From JBCCOW01 sp039025855 (lineage in GTDB: Bacteria; Planctomycetota; Phycisphaerae; Phycisphaerales; Phycisphaeraceae), in NCBI GenBank assembly GCA_039025855.1, contig JBCCNL010000013.1, positions 9,275-73,274 on the forward strand: DNA of 64,000 bases, read 5' to 3'. Shown here in pieces: positions 51,010 through 60,400 of this stretch. Both the position numbers and the translations under genes were made by a program. The notes beneath the pieces are model-generated. The model ran no database searches and was not told the origin of the DNA. It worked only from the letters and a program-made list of their open reading frames with translations. The first letter of the stretch is position 1; each line of letters opens with the position of its first letter.

Positions 51010-52710
51010 ATGCTCGTCCTCACCGTCATCCAGGGCCCGGACAAGGGCCGACGCATCGAGATGCCCGACCACGAGCCGCAGTTGCTCGGGCGGAGCTCAG
51101 AAGCGATCCAGCTCTCCGATCAGACGATCTCCCGCCGACACGCCGAGCTGACGCCCAACGGCCACGGCCTCTGGTCGATCAACGACCTGGGCTCCGCCAA
51201 TGGCACGTTTGTCAACGGCGTGCGTGTCGGCGAGCCAAGACGCCTCCGGGCCGGCGACCAGGTCCGCGTCGGCAACTCGCTGATTGTGTTTGGTGAAGGG
51301 CAGGTCACCAACCCGCTCGAAGGCCAGGTCCGCGGCGCGGGCAAGAGCGAGATGGAGGTCAACCTCGAGTCATCGGTCGCCGCCAACGACGACTCGATGA
51401 TGATGTCGTCGCCCGAGCCGTCGATGTCGGCGCAGTTCCAGCTCACGGTCATGTACGAGCTGCTCGCGACCATCGGCAGCACCGCCGACAAGCAGCAGCT
51501 GTATGAGCGGGTGATGGACGTGGTCTACGAGTACTTCTCCGCCGACCGCGCGTTCATCCTGCTCTACGACAACCCCCGCGAACCCGACAGCGGCCTCGAG
51601 CCCGTCACGGTCCGGCGTCGCCTCGTCGGAGCCGGCGGCGTGGACACCGACGCCAAGGCACCGATCACCTACAGCCGAACGATCGTCAAATATGTCACCC
51701 GCAAACGCATGGGCGTGCTCACGTCCAACGCGATGAACGACACCCGGTTCACCACCGGCGACTCGGTCCAGGCCTACGGCATCCGCTCCGCGATGTGCGT
51801 GCCCATCACCTACAAAGACCTGATCTACGGCGTCATCCACCTCGACTCCACCATCGCCAACTACACCTACACCGACGACCAGCTCAGCCTGCTCACCGCG
51901 ATCGGCGTGCAGACCGGGCTGGCGCTGGCCAACCTACGGTTGGTCGACGCCCGCGTCCGGGCTGAACGCCTTGCTGCCGTTGGGCAAACGGTCGCGTCGC
52001 TGTCGCACTCGATCAAGAACATCCTTCAGGGCATGCGCGGTGGGGCCGACGTCGTCGAGCTGGGCCTGCGTAAGTCCAACCTGCAGGTGGTCAACAACGG
52101 CTGGGAGATCGTCGCCCGCAACCTCGAGCGCATCTACGAACTGACCATGAACATGCTGCAGTTCTCCAAGCAGCGCAAGCCCGAGCTGGAGCTTCAAAGT
52201 GTCCAGCCGATCCTCGAAGAAGTCGTCGCGCTGATCCAGAAACAGTTCGACACGAAGAAGGTCGCGCTGATCCTGGACACGGACGCCGACGTCCCGCCCG
52301 CGCCGGTGCAGGCGTCGGGGATCCACCAGGCGGTGCTCAACCTGGTCAGCAACGCGCTGGACGCCTGCGAGCCCGAGGCGGGGGCGGTGACCGCGTCGCT
52401 GCAGTTCGACCCGGCGGGGGGTGGGGGCGGCGAGGTGGTGATCCGGGTGACGGACAACGGCGAGGGGATGAGCCCGGCGGTCCGCGACCGGCTGTTCGAG
52501 CCGTTCCACTCGACCAAGGGCTACGGCGGGACGGGCCTGGGGCTGGTTGTGACCCAGAAGATCGTCGATGAACACCAGGGCAAGATCAGCGTCGCGTCGG
52601 AACCCGGGGCCGGCACGACCTTTGAGATGCGCCTGCCGATCCACCGCGAGGGCGGCGCGAGCCCTGCCGACACCCACGCCGGCGTCGTCCGGCCCGCAAT
52701 CTCGGGTTGA
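51010..52710 (+). CDS. FHA / GAF / histidine kinase sensor
   Basis: A 566-residue cytoplasmic kinase. An FHA domain occupies about 1-100 (GPDKGRRIEM, LLGRSSEAIQLSDQTISRRH, NDLGSANGTFVNGVRV), which should bind phospho-threonine. A GAF domain follows at about 145-305 (TVMYELLATIGSTADKQQLY to LLTAIGVQTGLALANLRLV). The H-box is VASLSHSIKNILQGM, with the His near residue 333. The HATPase_c has the N-box VLNLVSNALDACE, G1 RVTDNGEGMS and G2 YGGTGLGLVV. ATG 51010 (MLVLTV) is preferred to an in-frame TTG at 50998. An FHA-kinase links Ser/Thr-kinase and two-component signalling, common in planctomycetes. No partner regulator is adjacent. Confidence 0.9.
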   Translation: MLVLTVIQGPDKGRRIEMPDHEPQLLGRSSEAIQLSDQTISRRHAELTPNGHGLWSINDLGSANGTFVNGVRVGEPRRLRAGDQVRVGNSLIVFGEGQVTNPLEGQVRGAGKSEMEVNLESSVAANDDSMMMSSPEPSMSAQFQLTVMYELLATIGSTADKQQLYERVMDVVYEYFSADRAFILLYDNPREPDSGLEPVTVRRRLVGAGGVDTDAKAPITYSRTIVKYVTRKRMGVLTSNAMNDTRFTTGDSVQAYGIRSAMCVPITYKDLIYGVIHLDSTIANYTYTDDQLSLLTAIGVQTGLALANLRLVDARVRAERLAAVGQTVASLSHSIKNILQGMRGGADVVELGLRKSNLQVVNNGWEIVARNLERIYELTMNMLQFSKQRKPELELQSVQPILEEVVALIQKQFDTKKVALILDTDADVPPAPVQASGIHQAVLNLVSNALDACEPEAGAVTASLQFDPAGGGGGEVVIRVTDNGEGMSPAVRDRLFEPFHSTKGYGGTGLGLVVTQKIVDEHQGKISVASEPGAGTTFEMRLPIHREGGASPADTHAGVVRPAISG

Positions 52711-52752
52711 CGACGGACACAAAGCAAGCTCAGTATTGTCCTTACGGATCGT

Positions 52753-52781
52753 TTGGAATTAAATGTCGGCTCGTGTACGCT
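52753..52781 (+). promoter_or_regulatory. Sigma-70-like promoter of the DUF1800/DUF1501 operon
   Basis: TTGGAA (52753-52758), a 17 bp spacer, and TACGCT (52776-52781), in a stretch that is clearly richer in A+T than its surroundings. Transcription would start near 52788, 33 nt before ATG 52821. Confidence 0.65.
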
Positions 52782-52820
52782 ACGACGCAATAGCGGTCTG
52801 AATTACTCGTTTTCTCTCTC

Positions 52821-54329
52821 ATGGCGATCCCTGCATCCCTCGCGCCCATTCCGAACCGCGTTTTTACCCCCGCGATGGCCCGCCATCTACTCGAGCGAGC
52901 CGGCACCGGCGGCAGCCCCGCCGACATCGCTGAGCTTCACGGGCTTGGGCTCGACGAAGCCGCCAAACGGCTGGCCCGGTACGAGTCGATCGATGCCTCG
53001 ATGCTGACCGACTTTGATGCCGACCCCGACATCATCCGGCCACGCACCGCCGAGGAGCGGGCCGAGGTCCGCAAGGCCCGCCGGGCGGGCGACGAGGCAA
53101 CGGTCGACGCGTTCCAGCGGCGAAAGGTCGAGGCGTTCGGCGAGGACCGCCGGATGTTCACCCGGCTTCAGCGTTGGTGGGTCCAGCGGATGATCGAGAC
53201 GCCCCGCCCCGCTGAGGAGAAGCGGGTCCTGCTCTGGCATGGCCACTTTGCCACCCGGCACCGCGACATCCGCGATGCCTACCTCATGTACCGCCAACAG
53301 AAGACGTTCCGCCAGTTCGGGAACGCCTCCTTCGCCGACCTCGCCAAGGCCATGGTCCGCGACCCGGCGATGATCCTCTTCCTGAACAACGACCGGAACA
53401 TCCGCCGACGCCCCAACGAGAACCTGGCCCGCGAGTTCATGGAGCTGTTCACGCTCGGCGAGGGTCAGTACACCGAGAAGGACATCAAGGAAGCCGCCCG
53501 CGCCCTGACCGGGTACCACCGCTTCGATAACGACTTCGAGTTCCGCCGGCTCGTACACGACGGCGGCGAGAAGACCATCCTCGGCCGGACCGACGACTTC
53601 GATGGCGACTCCTTCGTCCAGCTCCTGCTCAAGCAGAAGGTGACCTCTCGCTACATCGCGCTCAAGCTCTACCGGCATTATGTCGCCGACGTCCCCGAGT
53701 ACCTCGACCTGCTGCCGCGCGATCACGCCAAGGCGGTCAACGCCCTGGGCGATGAACTGCTCCGCAACACGTACCACATCGGTCAGACGCTTGAGACCCT
53801 GTTCAAGTCTCGGATGTTCTACGACCGCGACGCGATCGGGAACAAGATCAAGAGCCCGTCCCACCTCGTTGCCGGGGCCGCGCGGTCGCTGGGCACCCCG
53901 AACCGGTCGATGGCGATCCTGGTGACCGCCATGTCGAAGATGGGCCAGGCCCTGTTCGAGCCGCCGAGCGTGGCGGGCTGGGACGGCGGACGCTCGTGGA
54001 TCAACACGTCGACACTCTTCATGCGGCAGAACGTGGCGATCTATCTGATCACCGGGCACGACCCGACGCGTCGCAACGCCAAAGCCCGGAAGGACTACAA
54101 CCCCACGCCGCTGCTGGCGGGCCTGACCGATCGGCAACGCGCCGATGCCGAAGCCGTGGTCGATCACCTTGCCGACGCCCTGCTCGGGCCGACGGTCGGG
54201 CGAGACCGCCGAGACCCGATGGTCGAACTGATCCGGCAACGGACCGAGACCGGCAAGCCCGCCGACCGCGAGACGCTCGTGAAGACGCTGACCCTGATGA
54301 CCGCGATGCCCGAGTACCAGCTCTGCTAA
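52821..54329 (+). CDS. DUF1800 family protein (pair 1)
   Basis: A 502-residue protein of the planctomycete-abundant DUF1800 family. Recognisable segments are MARHLLERAGTGGSPADIAE, RWWVQRMIETPRPAEEKRVL, LWHGHFATRHRDIRD, FLNNDRNIRRRPNENLAREF, MELFTLGEGQYTEKDIKEAA, ALTGYHRF and the late PSVAGWDGGRSWINTSTL. It has no signal peptide. DUF1800 proteins are nearly always next to DUF1501 proteins, as here (31 bp gap to the next gene). The function is unknown; a role at the cell surface through the Tat-exported partner has been supposed. The spacer to the next gene is made of AGCTAGTAGCTAGCAGCTAA-type repeats. Confidence 0.92.
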   Translation: MAIPASLAPIPNRVFTPAMARHLLERAGTGGSPADIAELHGLGLDEAAKRLARYESIDASMLTDFDADPDIIRPRTAEERAEVRKARRAGDEATVDAFQRRKVEAFGEDRRMFTRLQRWWVQRMIETPRPAEEKRVLLWHGHFATRHRDIRDAYLMYRQQKTFRQFGNASFADLAKAMVRDPAMILFLNNDRNIRRRPNENLAREFMELFTLGEGQYTEKDIKEAARALTGYHRFDNDFEFRRLVHDGGEKTILGRTDDFDGDSFVQLLLKQKVTSRYIALKLYRHYVADVPEYLDLLPRDHAKAVNALGDELLRNTYHIGQTLETLFKSRMFYDRDAIGNKIKSPSHLVAGAARSLGTPNRSMAILVTAMSKMGQALFEPPSVAGWDGGRSWINTSTLFMRQNVAIYLITGHDPTRRNAKARKDYNPTPLLAGLTDRQRADAEAVVDHLADALLGPTVGRDRRDPMVELIRQRTETGKPADRETLVKTLTLMTAMPEYQLC

Positions 54330-54330
54330 C

Positions 54331-54358
54331 AGCTAGTAGCTAGCAGCTAAAGGCTAAA
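54331..54358. repeat. TAGC-rich short repeat between DUF1800 and DUF1501 genes
   Basis: AGCTAGTAGCTAGCAGCTAA followed by AGGCTAAAA. It fills the whole gap between the stop codon and the next start codon and contains the palindrome GCTAGC. It resembles the start-codon-proximal repeat at 45344-45437 in placement. Confidence 0.65.
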
Positions 54359-54360
54359 AA

Positions 54361-55689
54361 ATGTGTGACCACTACCACCCGCTATCGACCGAGACGCCCG
54401 AATCTGTCCCTGGCGCCTACACGCGTCGGCGGTTCCTGGGCGGCTCGCTCGCCCTGCTCTCGACCGCCGCGACCGCGCCGGCGTTCCTCGGACGCACCGG
54501 CTCGGCGCTGGCCGACACCACCATGCGCCTCTCGAGCACGCCCGGCTCGTCGGCCCACCGCGTGCTCGTGGTCGTTCAGCTCTCCGGCGGTAACGATGGG
54601 CTCAACACCGTCGTGCCCTTCGGCGACGACCACTATCACCGCGCTCGGCCACGCCTGAAAATCAGCGAGGACGAAGCGGTCCAGCTCGCCGGCGTCGATG
54701 GCATCGGGCTGAACCCGAACCTTGCACCGGTCGGCGAGCTGATCGATGCCGGGCAGGCTGCGATCCTGCAGGGTGTCGGGTACCCGAACCCGAACCGCTC
54801 ACACTTCAAGTCGATGGACATCTGGCAGCAGGGCACGATCGACCCGGCCGGTGCCGACCGCGGCAAAGGGTGGATCGGCAAGGCGATGGACGGCGCGATC
54901 AAGCCGACGGACCCGGACGCGGGCGTGGCCATGGTGGCGCTGGCGGGGCAGTCGCAGCTGGCCACGATGGGGCGAACGATCCAGCCGGTGAGCTTCGACA
55001 CGCCGCGCACGTTCCGGTGGGCGGGCCACGACCTCGACGACAACGTGTCGTCGGCCTACGACGCGCTCAGCGGCGTGCCCGCGTCGCTCCGCCGGCGTGA
55101 TGACCCCGCGTCGTTTGTCCGCCGCACCGCCATGGACGCGCAGGCCGCTTCGTCCCGGCTCCGCAAGGCCTCTGAAGCCAAGACCAACACCCGGTTCCCC
55201 GCGACGGGGCTCGGCCGACAGCTCCGCAGCGTCGCGGGCATGATCAAGTCCGAGCTGCCCACCCGGGTCTACTACGTCAGCATGGGCGGCTTCGACACGC
55301 ACGCCGGGCAGGGCAATCGGCACACGAACCTGCTCCGCGAGTTTGCTCAGGCGGTCAAGGCGTTCCAGGCCGAGCTGACCAGCACGGGCCACGCCGACCG
55401 CGTGGTCACGGTGGCCTTCTCCGAGTTCGGCCGTCGGCTCCGCGAGAACGCCTCGGCCGGCACCGATCACGGCGCGGCCGGCCCCGTTTTCGTCTTCGGG
55501 AGCGCGGTCAAACCCGGCCTCCACGGCAAGCACCCGTCGCTCACCCAACTCGACCAGGGCGATCTCATCCACCACACCGACTTCCGCGGCGTCTACACCG
55601 ACCTGCTGGAGAACTGGATGCGCATGGACGCCAGTGCTGCGGTCGCGGGCCGGTTCAAGACGCCCGGCGTCATCCGCCGTGGGGCGTGA
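54361..55689 (+). CDS. DUF1501 family protein, Tat-exported (pair 1)
   Basis: A 442-residue protein with a twin-arginine signal (YTRRRFLGGSLALLSTAATA, cleavage expected near SALA). The DUF1501 domain has its usual marks: VVVQLSGGNDGLNTVVPFGD, GYPNPNRSHFKSMDIWQQG, GWIGKAMDG, YVSMGGFDTHAGQGNRHTNL, VVTVAFSEFGRRLRENASAG, TDHGAAGPVFVFG and HHTDFRGVYTDLLENWM. These Ser/Asp/His motifs resemble alkaline-phosphatase/sulfatase-fold enzymes, but the activity is unknown. ATG 54361 follows the repeat directly with no ribosome site. The stop lies 1 bp from the convergent zinc-ribbon gene. Confidence 0.93.
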   Translation: MCDHYHPLSTETPESVPGAYTRRRFLGGSLALLSTAATAPAFLGRTGSALADTTMRLSSTPGSSAHRVLVVVQLSGGNDGLNTVVPFGDDHYHRARPRLKISEDEAVQLAGVDGIGLNPNLAPVGELIDAGQAAILQGVGYPNPNRSHFKSMDIWQQGTIDPAGADRGKGWIGKAMDGAIKPTDPDAGVAMVALAGQSQLATMGRTIQPVSFDTPRTFRWAGHDLDDNVSSAYDALSGVPASLRRRDDPASFVRRTAMDAQAASSRLRKASEAKTNTRFPATGLGRQLRSVAGMIKSELPTRVYYVSMGGFDTHAGQGNRHTNLLREFAQAVKAFQAELTSTGHADRVVTVAFSEFGRRLRENASAGTDHGAAGPVFVFGSAVKPGLHGKHPSLTQLDQGDLIHHTDFRGVYTDLLENWMRMDASAAVAGRFKTPGVIRRGA

Positions 55690-55690
55690 T

Positions 55691-56032
55691 CTATTGCATG
55701 TCAGGATTGAGCCTGCGCCGCAGGTTTGAGATCAAGCGTGTCCGGCCAGGTGACGGGGGGCGGGATTCGAGATCGGCGATGCGTTTCTCGAGGGAATGGC
55801 GCACGCGAACAAGATGAGCTTGCTGTTCAACCTGACTGTCAGCCCGCGCACTGTTGAGTTTTCGTCGGAGGCTATCCCACGCCTTCACCTTGCGCTTAGG
55901 CGGGACACGGATGCGGTATCCGAGATACCGCATCGGCTTGCCGCAATCCGGGCAAGGTACCGGGCCTGAATAGTGTGTCGGGCGGCGGGCGGTTTTCCTG
56001 CAGGCGAAACAAACCCAGGTCGCGTTACCCAT
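55691..56032 (-). CDS. Zinc-ribbon protein
   Basis: A 113-residue protein starting at ATG 56032 (MGNATWVCFAC). Two Cys pairs (CFAC near residue 8, CPDC about 27) form a zinc ribbon, followed by GKPMRYLGYRIRVPPKRKVK and a basic helical C-terminus (WDSLRRKLNSARADSQVEQQ). Small proteins with this ribbon plus the PPKRKVKAW motif occur across planctomycetes and verrucomicrobia; the function is unknown. It lies between two DUF1501 genes, with its 3' end meeting the first tail to tail. Base composition is less G/C-biased than the genes on its right. Confidence 0.8.
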   Translation of the reverse strand: MGNATWVCFACRKTARRPTHYSGPVPCPDCGKPMRYLGYRIRVPPKRKVKAWDSLRRKLNSARADSQVEQQAHLVRVRHSLEKRIADLESRPPSPGRTRLISNLRRRLNPDMQ

Positions 56033-56090
56033 GACTTTTGAGCTTACACAACACAGCTTGGTCTGTATCGCTGGTTCGGCAGGGCGTTGA

Positions 56091-57398
56091 TCAGGCCACG
56101 AGGCCGACGGGGTTGAAGTCGCGGCCGGGGATGACTTTGGTGAGGTTGGGGTTGCCGAGGTGGGTGCCGACGACCTCGGCGAGGACGTCGCGGAAGTCGG
56201 TGGTGTGCTGGAGGTCGCGCTTCTGATGGAGCTGGTCGGGGAGCAGGCCGGGCCAGTCGGTGAGGACTTTTCGGCGTTGCTTGATGCCGGTGGGTTGGCC
56301 GGTGTTGGCGACGGGTCCGCCAAGGGCGAGCATGGCGTTGGCCCAGCCGTGGTCGGTGCCGCGGGAGCCGTTCTGTCGGGCGGTCCGGCCGAAGTCGGAG
56401 AGTGTCAGGATGAGGGTGTTGTCGAGCTGGGGGCCGAGGTCCTGGGTGAAGCTGGCGAGGGCGTCGGCGAGTCGGCCGAGGCGGTCGCCGTATTGGCCGT
56501 AGATGCCGTTGCCCTGGTTGTTGTGGGTGTCCCATCCGCCGTAGTCGAGCTCGATGACCTCGACGCCGATGTTGGACTTGATCAGGCGGGCGGCGGAGGC
56601 GAGCGGTCCGGAGAGGGGGTTCTTCTCGGGGTATTCGGCGGCGGGGGTGTAGTCCTGCTCGGTGACCGAGCGGATGAGCTCGAGGCCTTCGAGGGTTTCG
56701 GCGCCGGTCTGGTGGACGAGCTGGCGGGCCTCTTGAGCGGGGTCGGCGTGGACAGTGGGATCGACGTGGTAGGCGTGTTCGAGGGCGGCCGCGATGGCGT
56801 CGGCGTCGTCGGACTGGGGGAGGCTGAGGTCGGTGAGTCCGCGGACGGCGAAGGCGGGGGCGTCGCCGCGGAGGATGCGGGGGAGGGTGGAGCCGATGGC
56901 GACGGCACGGACGGGGCCGCGGCCGGTCGAGGTCAGGAGATGGCGGTTGAGCCAGCCGTCGGCGCCGAGGGTGTTGCCGATGACGCCGGTCTCCCAGCGG
57001 TCTTGTTCTTCGAAGTGGGAGCGGGTGTTGTGGGGGTAGCCGACGGCCTGGGCGGCGACGGCGGTGCCCTGGTCGAAGAGGGGCATGAGGGCGGCGGCGC
57101 GGGGGTGGAGCCCGAAGTAGCCGTCGAGGTCGATGCAGCCCTGCTCCTGGCCGGGGCGTTTGATGAGTAGGTCTTTGCGGAGTTTTTCGTAGCCGGGGTC
57201 GGCGTAGGGGACGATGAAGTTGAGGCCGTCGATACCGCCGCGGAGGAAGATGACGACGAGGGTCTTGCCCTCGGTGACGGGGTTGGGCTTGGCGGCGATC
57301 TGGGCGACGGGCTCGGCGAGGGCGGCGAGCGGGGTGACGCCGAGGTAGGCGGCGAGGGTTCCGGAGGACTGGAGGAAGAAGCGTCTGGAGATGGGCAT
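56091..57398 (-). CDS. DUF1501 family protein, Tat-exported (pair 2)
   Basis: A 435-residue protein with a Tat-like signal (MPISRRFFLQSSGTLAAYLG). DUF1501 motifs: VVIFLRGGIDGLNFIVPYAD, GYPHNTRSHFEEQDRWETG, LDYGGWDTHNNQGNG, LTLSDFGRTARQNGSRGTDH, GWANAMLALGGPV and HTTDFRDVLAEVVGTHLG. It is only distantly like the pair 1 protein, so the two pairs are probably not a recent tandem duplication. It lies 65 bp downstream of its DUF1800 partner on the minus strand, the reverse of pair 1. Confidence 0.93.
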   Translation of the reverse strand: MPISRRFFLQSSGTLAAYLGVTPLAALAEPVAQIAAKPNPVTEGKTLVVIFLRGGIDGLNFIVPYADPGYEKLRKDLLIKRPGQEQGCIDLDGYFGLHPRAAALMPLFDQGTAVAAQAVGYPHNTRSHFEEQDRWETGVIGNTLGADGWLNRHLLTSTGRGPVRAVAIGSTLPRILRGDAPAFAVRGLTDLSLPQSDDADAIAAALEHAYHVDPTVHADPAQEARQLVHQTGAETLEGLELIRSVTEQDYTPAAEYPEKNPLSGPLASAARLIKSNIGVEVIELDYGGWDTHNNQGNGIYGQYGDRLGRLADALASFTQDLGPQLDNTLILTLSDFGRTARQNGSRGTDHGWANAMLALGGPVANTGQPTGIKQRRKVLTDWPGLLPDQLHQKRDLQHTTDFRDVLAEVVGTHLGNPNLTKVIPGRDFNPVGLVA

Positions 57399-57463
57399 AG
57401 GACTTGGGGGGTAGGGGAGTAGGGACCGAGCGATCGCAGTTTCAGGTCAAGGGGTTTCCGGGA

Positions 57464-60400
57464 TTAACGTAGGGACGCGTCGGGGGTCTGGGCGATGAAG
57501 ACGGCGAGGGGTTTGATCTGGTTGTAGCCGTGGTGTTTGGTCTGGGCCAGGAGTTTGCGGGCGGCTTGGTGGGAGCGTGGGCTGAGGGGCTGGCCGGTGA
57601 TGCGTAGGGCGAGGAGGTCGATGATGCGGTTGGCCCAGGCTTCGTATTCGGGGGAGCCGGGCTTGGCGTTTTGGGGGGCGTCGCGGAGGTGGGCGTGGAT
57701 GGTGTTGGTGAGGTGATAGCGGAGGTTGTGTGCGAACTTCCAGCGTTGGATGAAGGCGTTAGAGTCGGCGTAGTCGGTGTCGGTGTCGGGGTAGCCGTCG
57801 GGGGTTTCGCGGTCGAAGAGGCGGTTGCCGGCGGCGTTGAGGTAGCGGTCGACGGCGTGGGGGTCGTTGGTTTGAGCGGTGCGGGCGAGTCCGATGGCGT
57901 AGGGCTGGGGCTGCGCGAGGCGTGGCGTGTGGATCGCGCTAGCGAAGGCGGGGTGGCTGGCGAGGGTGAGGAGCATCTGGGCGGTGTCGCCGCCGGTGGT
58001 GTGGAAGGTGTGGGCGAGGTCGTCGATGAGCTGGGGGTCGGCGGGGTTCTGGGTGTAGTGCTCGGCGAGCTTGGTGGCGAGGTAGCGGGCGGTCTGGGGG
58101 TGGCGGGCGAGCATGAGGAAGGCCTGCCGGGTGCGGTCGTGGCGGTGGGGTGGCGTGGCCTCGTCGAGACGGAGGCCGAACATGCGTTGACCGGGCTTCT
58201 GACCCTGGAGGGGGTCGTAGCGGTGAATGGTTCGGCCGTACTGCCCTTCACGGGCGGTGGTCCATCCGGTGAGGAGGTGGGCGAGGTTGGTGACGTCCTG
58301 CTGGGCGTAGCCGCCGTGGACGCCGACGGTGTGGAGCTCCATGAGTTCCCGGGCGTAGTTTTCGTTGATGCGTTTGTTGCGGGAGTTCTGCTGGTCGAGA
58401 TAGATGATCATCGCCGGCGATTTAGCGGAGGCGAAGAGCAGGTCGGTGAAGGGCGCGGCGCCGAGCCGGGCGAAGTGATCGAACTCTTCGGCTTTGAGGT
58501 CGCCGCCGGTTTTGCGGGTCCAGGTGTTGAAGTGGTTGCTGATGAAGAGGGTGAAGCGGTGGCGGACGGGCTCGCGGGAGAGCAGCGCGGTGGTGAGGCC
58601 TCGTCCGACGACGTGGTAGTGGGCGCCGAAGTTGGGGAACCGGGTGTGGGCGTCGTTGTTGGTGGCGAGGTGGTCGGCGCGGTCGCTGGATTGGACGAGC
58701 TGTTGCTGCAGGTAGGCGTCGGTGCCGAGGGTGAGCAGTTCGGCGAGTTGCTGCGGGTCGGGGCCGAAGGCGAAGCGGTTGAGGAGGTGGACGGCCTGTT
58801 GGTAGGTGGTGGGGGTGTCGGCGGGGGATTGGCGGGTTTGGACGCGGACGCCGGGGCTGGTGGTGGTGTTGCCGGCGGCGTCGGTGAGTTTGACGCTGAG
58901 CGTGTGCGATCCGTCGGGGATGCCGCGGAGGGGCAGGGGCAGGAGGTGTCGTCCTTGGGCGTGGGGCGTTTCGAAGCGGAGGCCGGTGGGCTTGCCGTTG
59001 AGGAGGATTTCAGCGTGCTTGAGCCGGCGGTCTTCGCGGGTTTCGATGACGACGGCGTCGGCGGTGGCGAGCAGGGCGTTTGGCTTGGGGTAGAGGATGT
59101 TGGTGGTCGGCGGGGTGGCGTCTTTGGGGCGGACGGCGCGGAGTTCGACGGCGCGGATGTAGAGGTTGCGGTCGCCCTTGGACTTGGCGTCGTAGAGGTC
59201 GTTAGTGAAGGCAAGGGAGAGTCGTTTGGGGCCGGGTTCGAGGGTGATCTGGCCGACGGTTCGGTTGGCGTATTTCTTGTCGACGGCGAAGGGGTCGAGG
59301 GCTTCGGTTTCAGGACCTTGTTCGAGGGCGAACTCGGCGGTGGGTGGGCCTTTGAAGTGGTCGCCGCGGGCGTCGAGCACAAGGTCGAAGCGGCCTTGGA
59401 GCTCGTCGGGAAGGTTGAGAACGGCTTGGCCGTTGGAGGTCAGGGCGAGGACGGGTTGGTGGCCGGCGGCGCGTTCGCGGATGAGTTTGCCGTGTTCCCA
59501 TCGGGGGTCGGTGAGGGGGAATCGGGCGTGGGGCTGGGGTGTGTCCGAGGAGGGCTGGGATTCGGGGTGGGCGAGGTGGGTGATGGTGTGGGTGGCGCTT
59601 TGGGCGAAGCCGAGGCGGGGGTGCCGGACGGTGAGCTGGAGGGTGTTGGTGCCGGGGTTGAGCAGGGCGTGGGGCAGGTGGAACCGGGGGCGGAAGTCGG
59701 TTTGGGTGGCGATGATCGAGCCGTTGAGGAGGAGTTCGACGGTGGGCGCGGGTTGGGACTTGGCGTTGTGGAGATGGAGTCGGGTGCCGAGGGCGAGGTC
59801 GCCGGTGGTGTGTTTGCCGTGCCAGAGGGTGTCGAAGGCGATGTTGAGCTTGGCGGTTGAGGCGGGGTTGTGTTGGCCGAAGTCGTGGGGCGCGTTGGGC
59901 GGGTCGAGCAGGCGGAGCAGTTCGATGCGGTCGACGTGGAGGTTGCGGTCGTTGTTTCGGCCGCGGCTGGTGTCGTTCTCGAAGTAGGGGACGAGGGTTC
60001 TGTGTTCGGGCTTGAGGAGGATGGGTTTTCCGATGGCGACGCGGTGCCAGTCGGTGTGGGCGATACGGCCCTGGGTGAAGGGTCGGCGTTCGTTGTTGAG
60101 TCGGAAGCCGACGTTGGGGAGCAGCGCGGTGGAGGCGGAGCCGCGGGCGCGGAGGACGAGCTGATACCAGCCGGGCGACTCGATGTTGAGGGGGTGGGTG
60201 TGGACGGGTTGGCTGCCGCTGTTGTTCACGAACTTGCCACCCGAGGCGTGTTCGTCTTCGTTGATGCGGGGGGGCTGCTGGCGGTAGAGCTCGGGGATGG
60301 GGTCGTCTTGGGTGTTGGGTGCTTCGGCTTCCCGGGTGAGCAGGTGGCCGGGCTCGGGTCGGACGACACGGAGGGCGATGGCGCGGCCTTGGGTGTCGGG

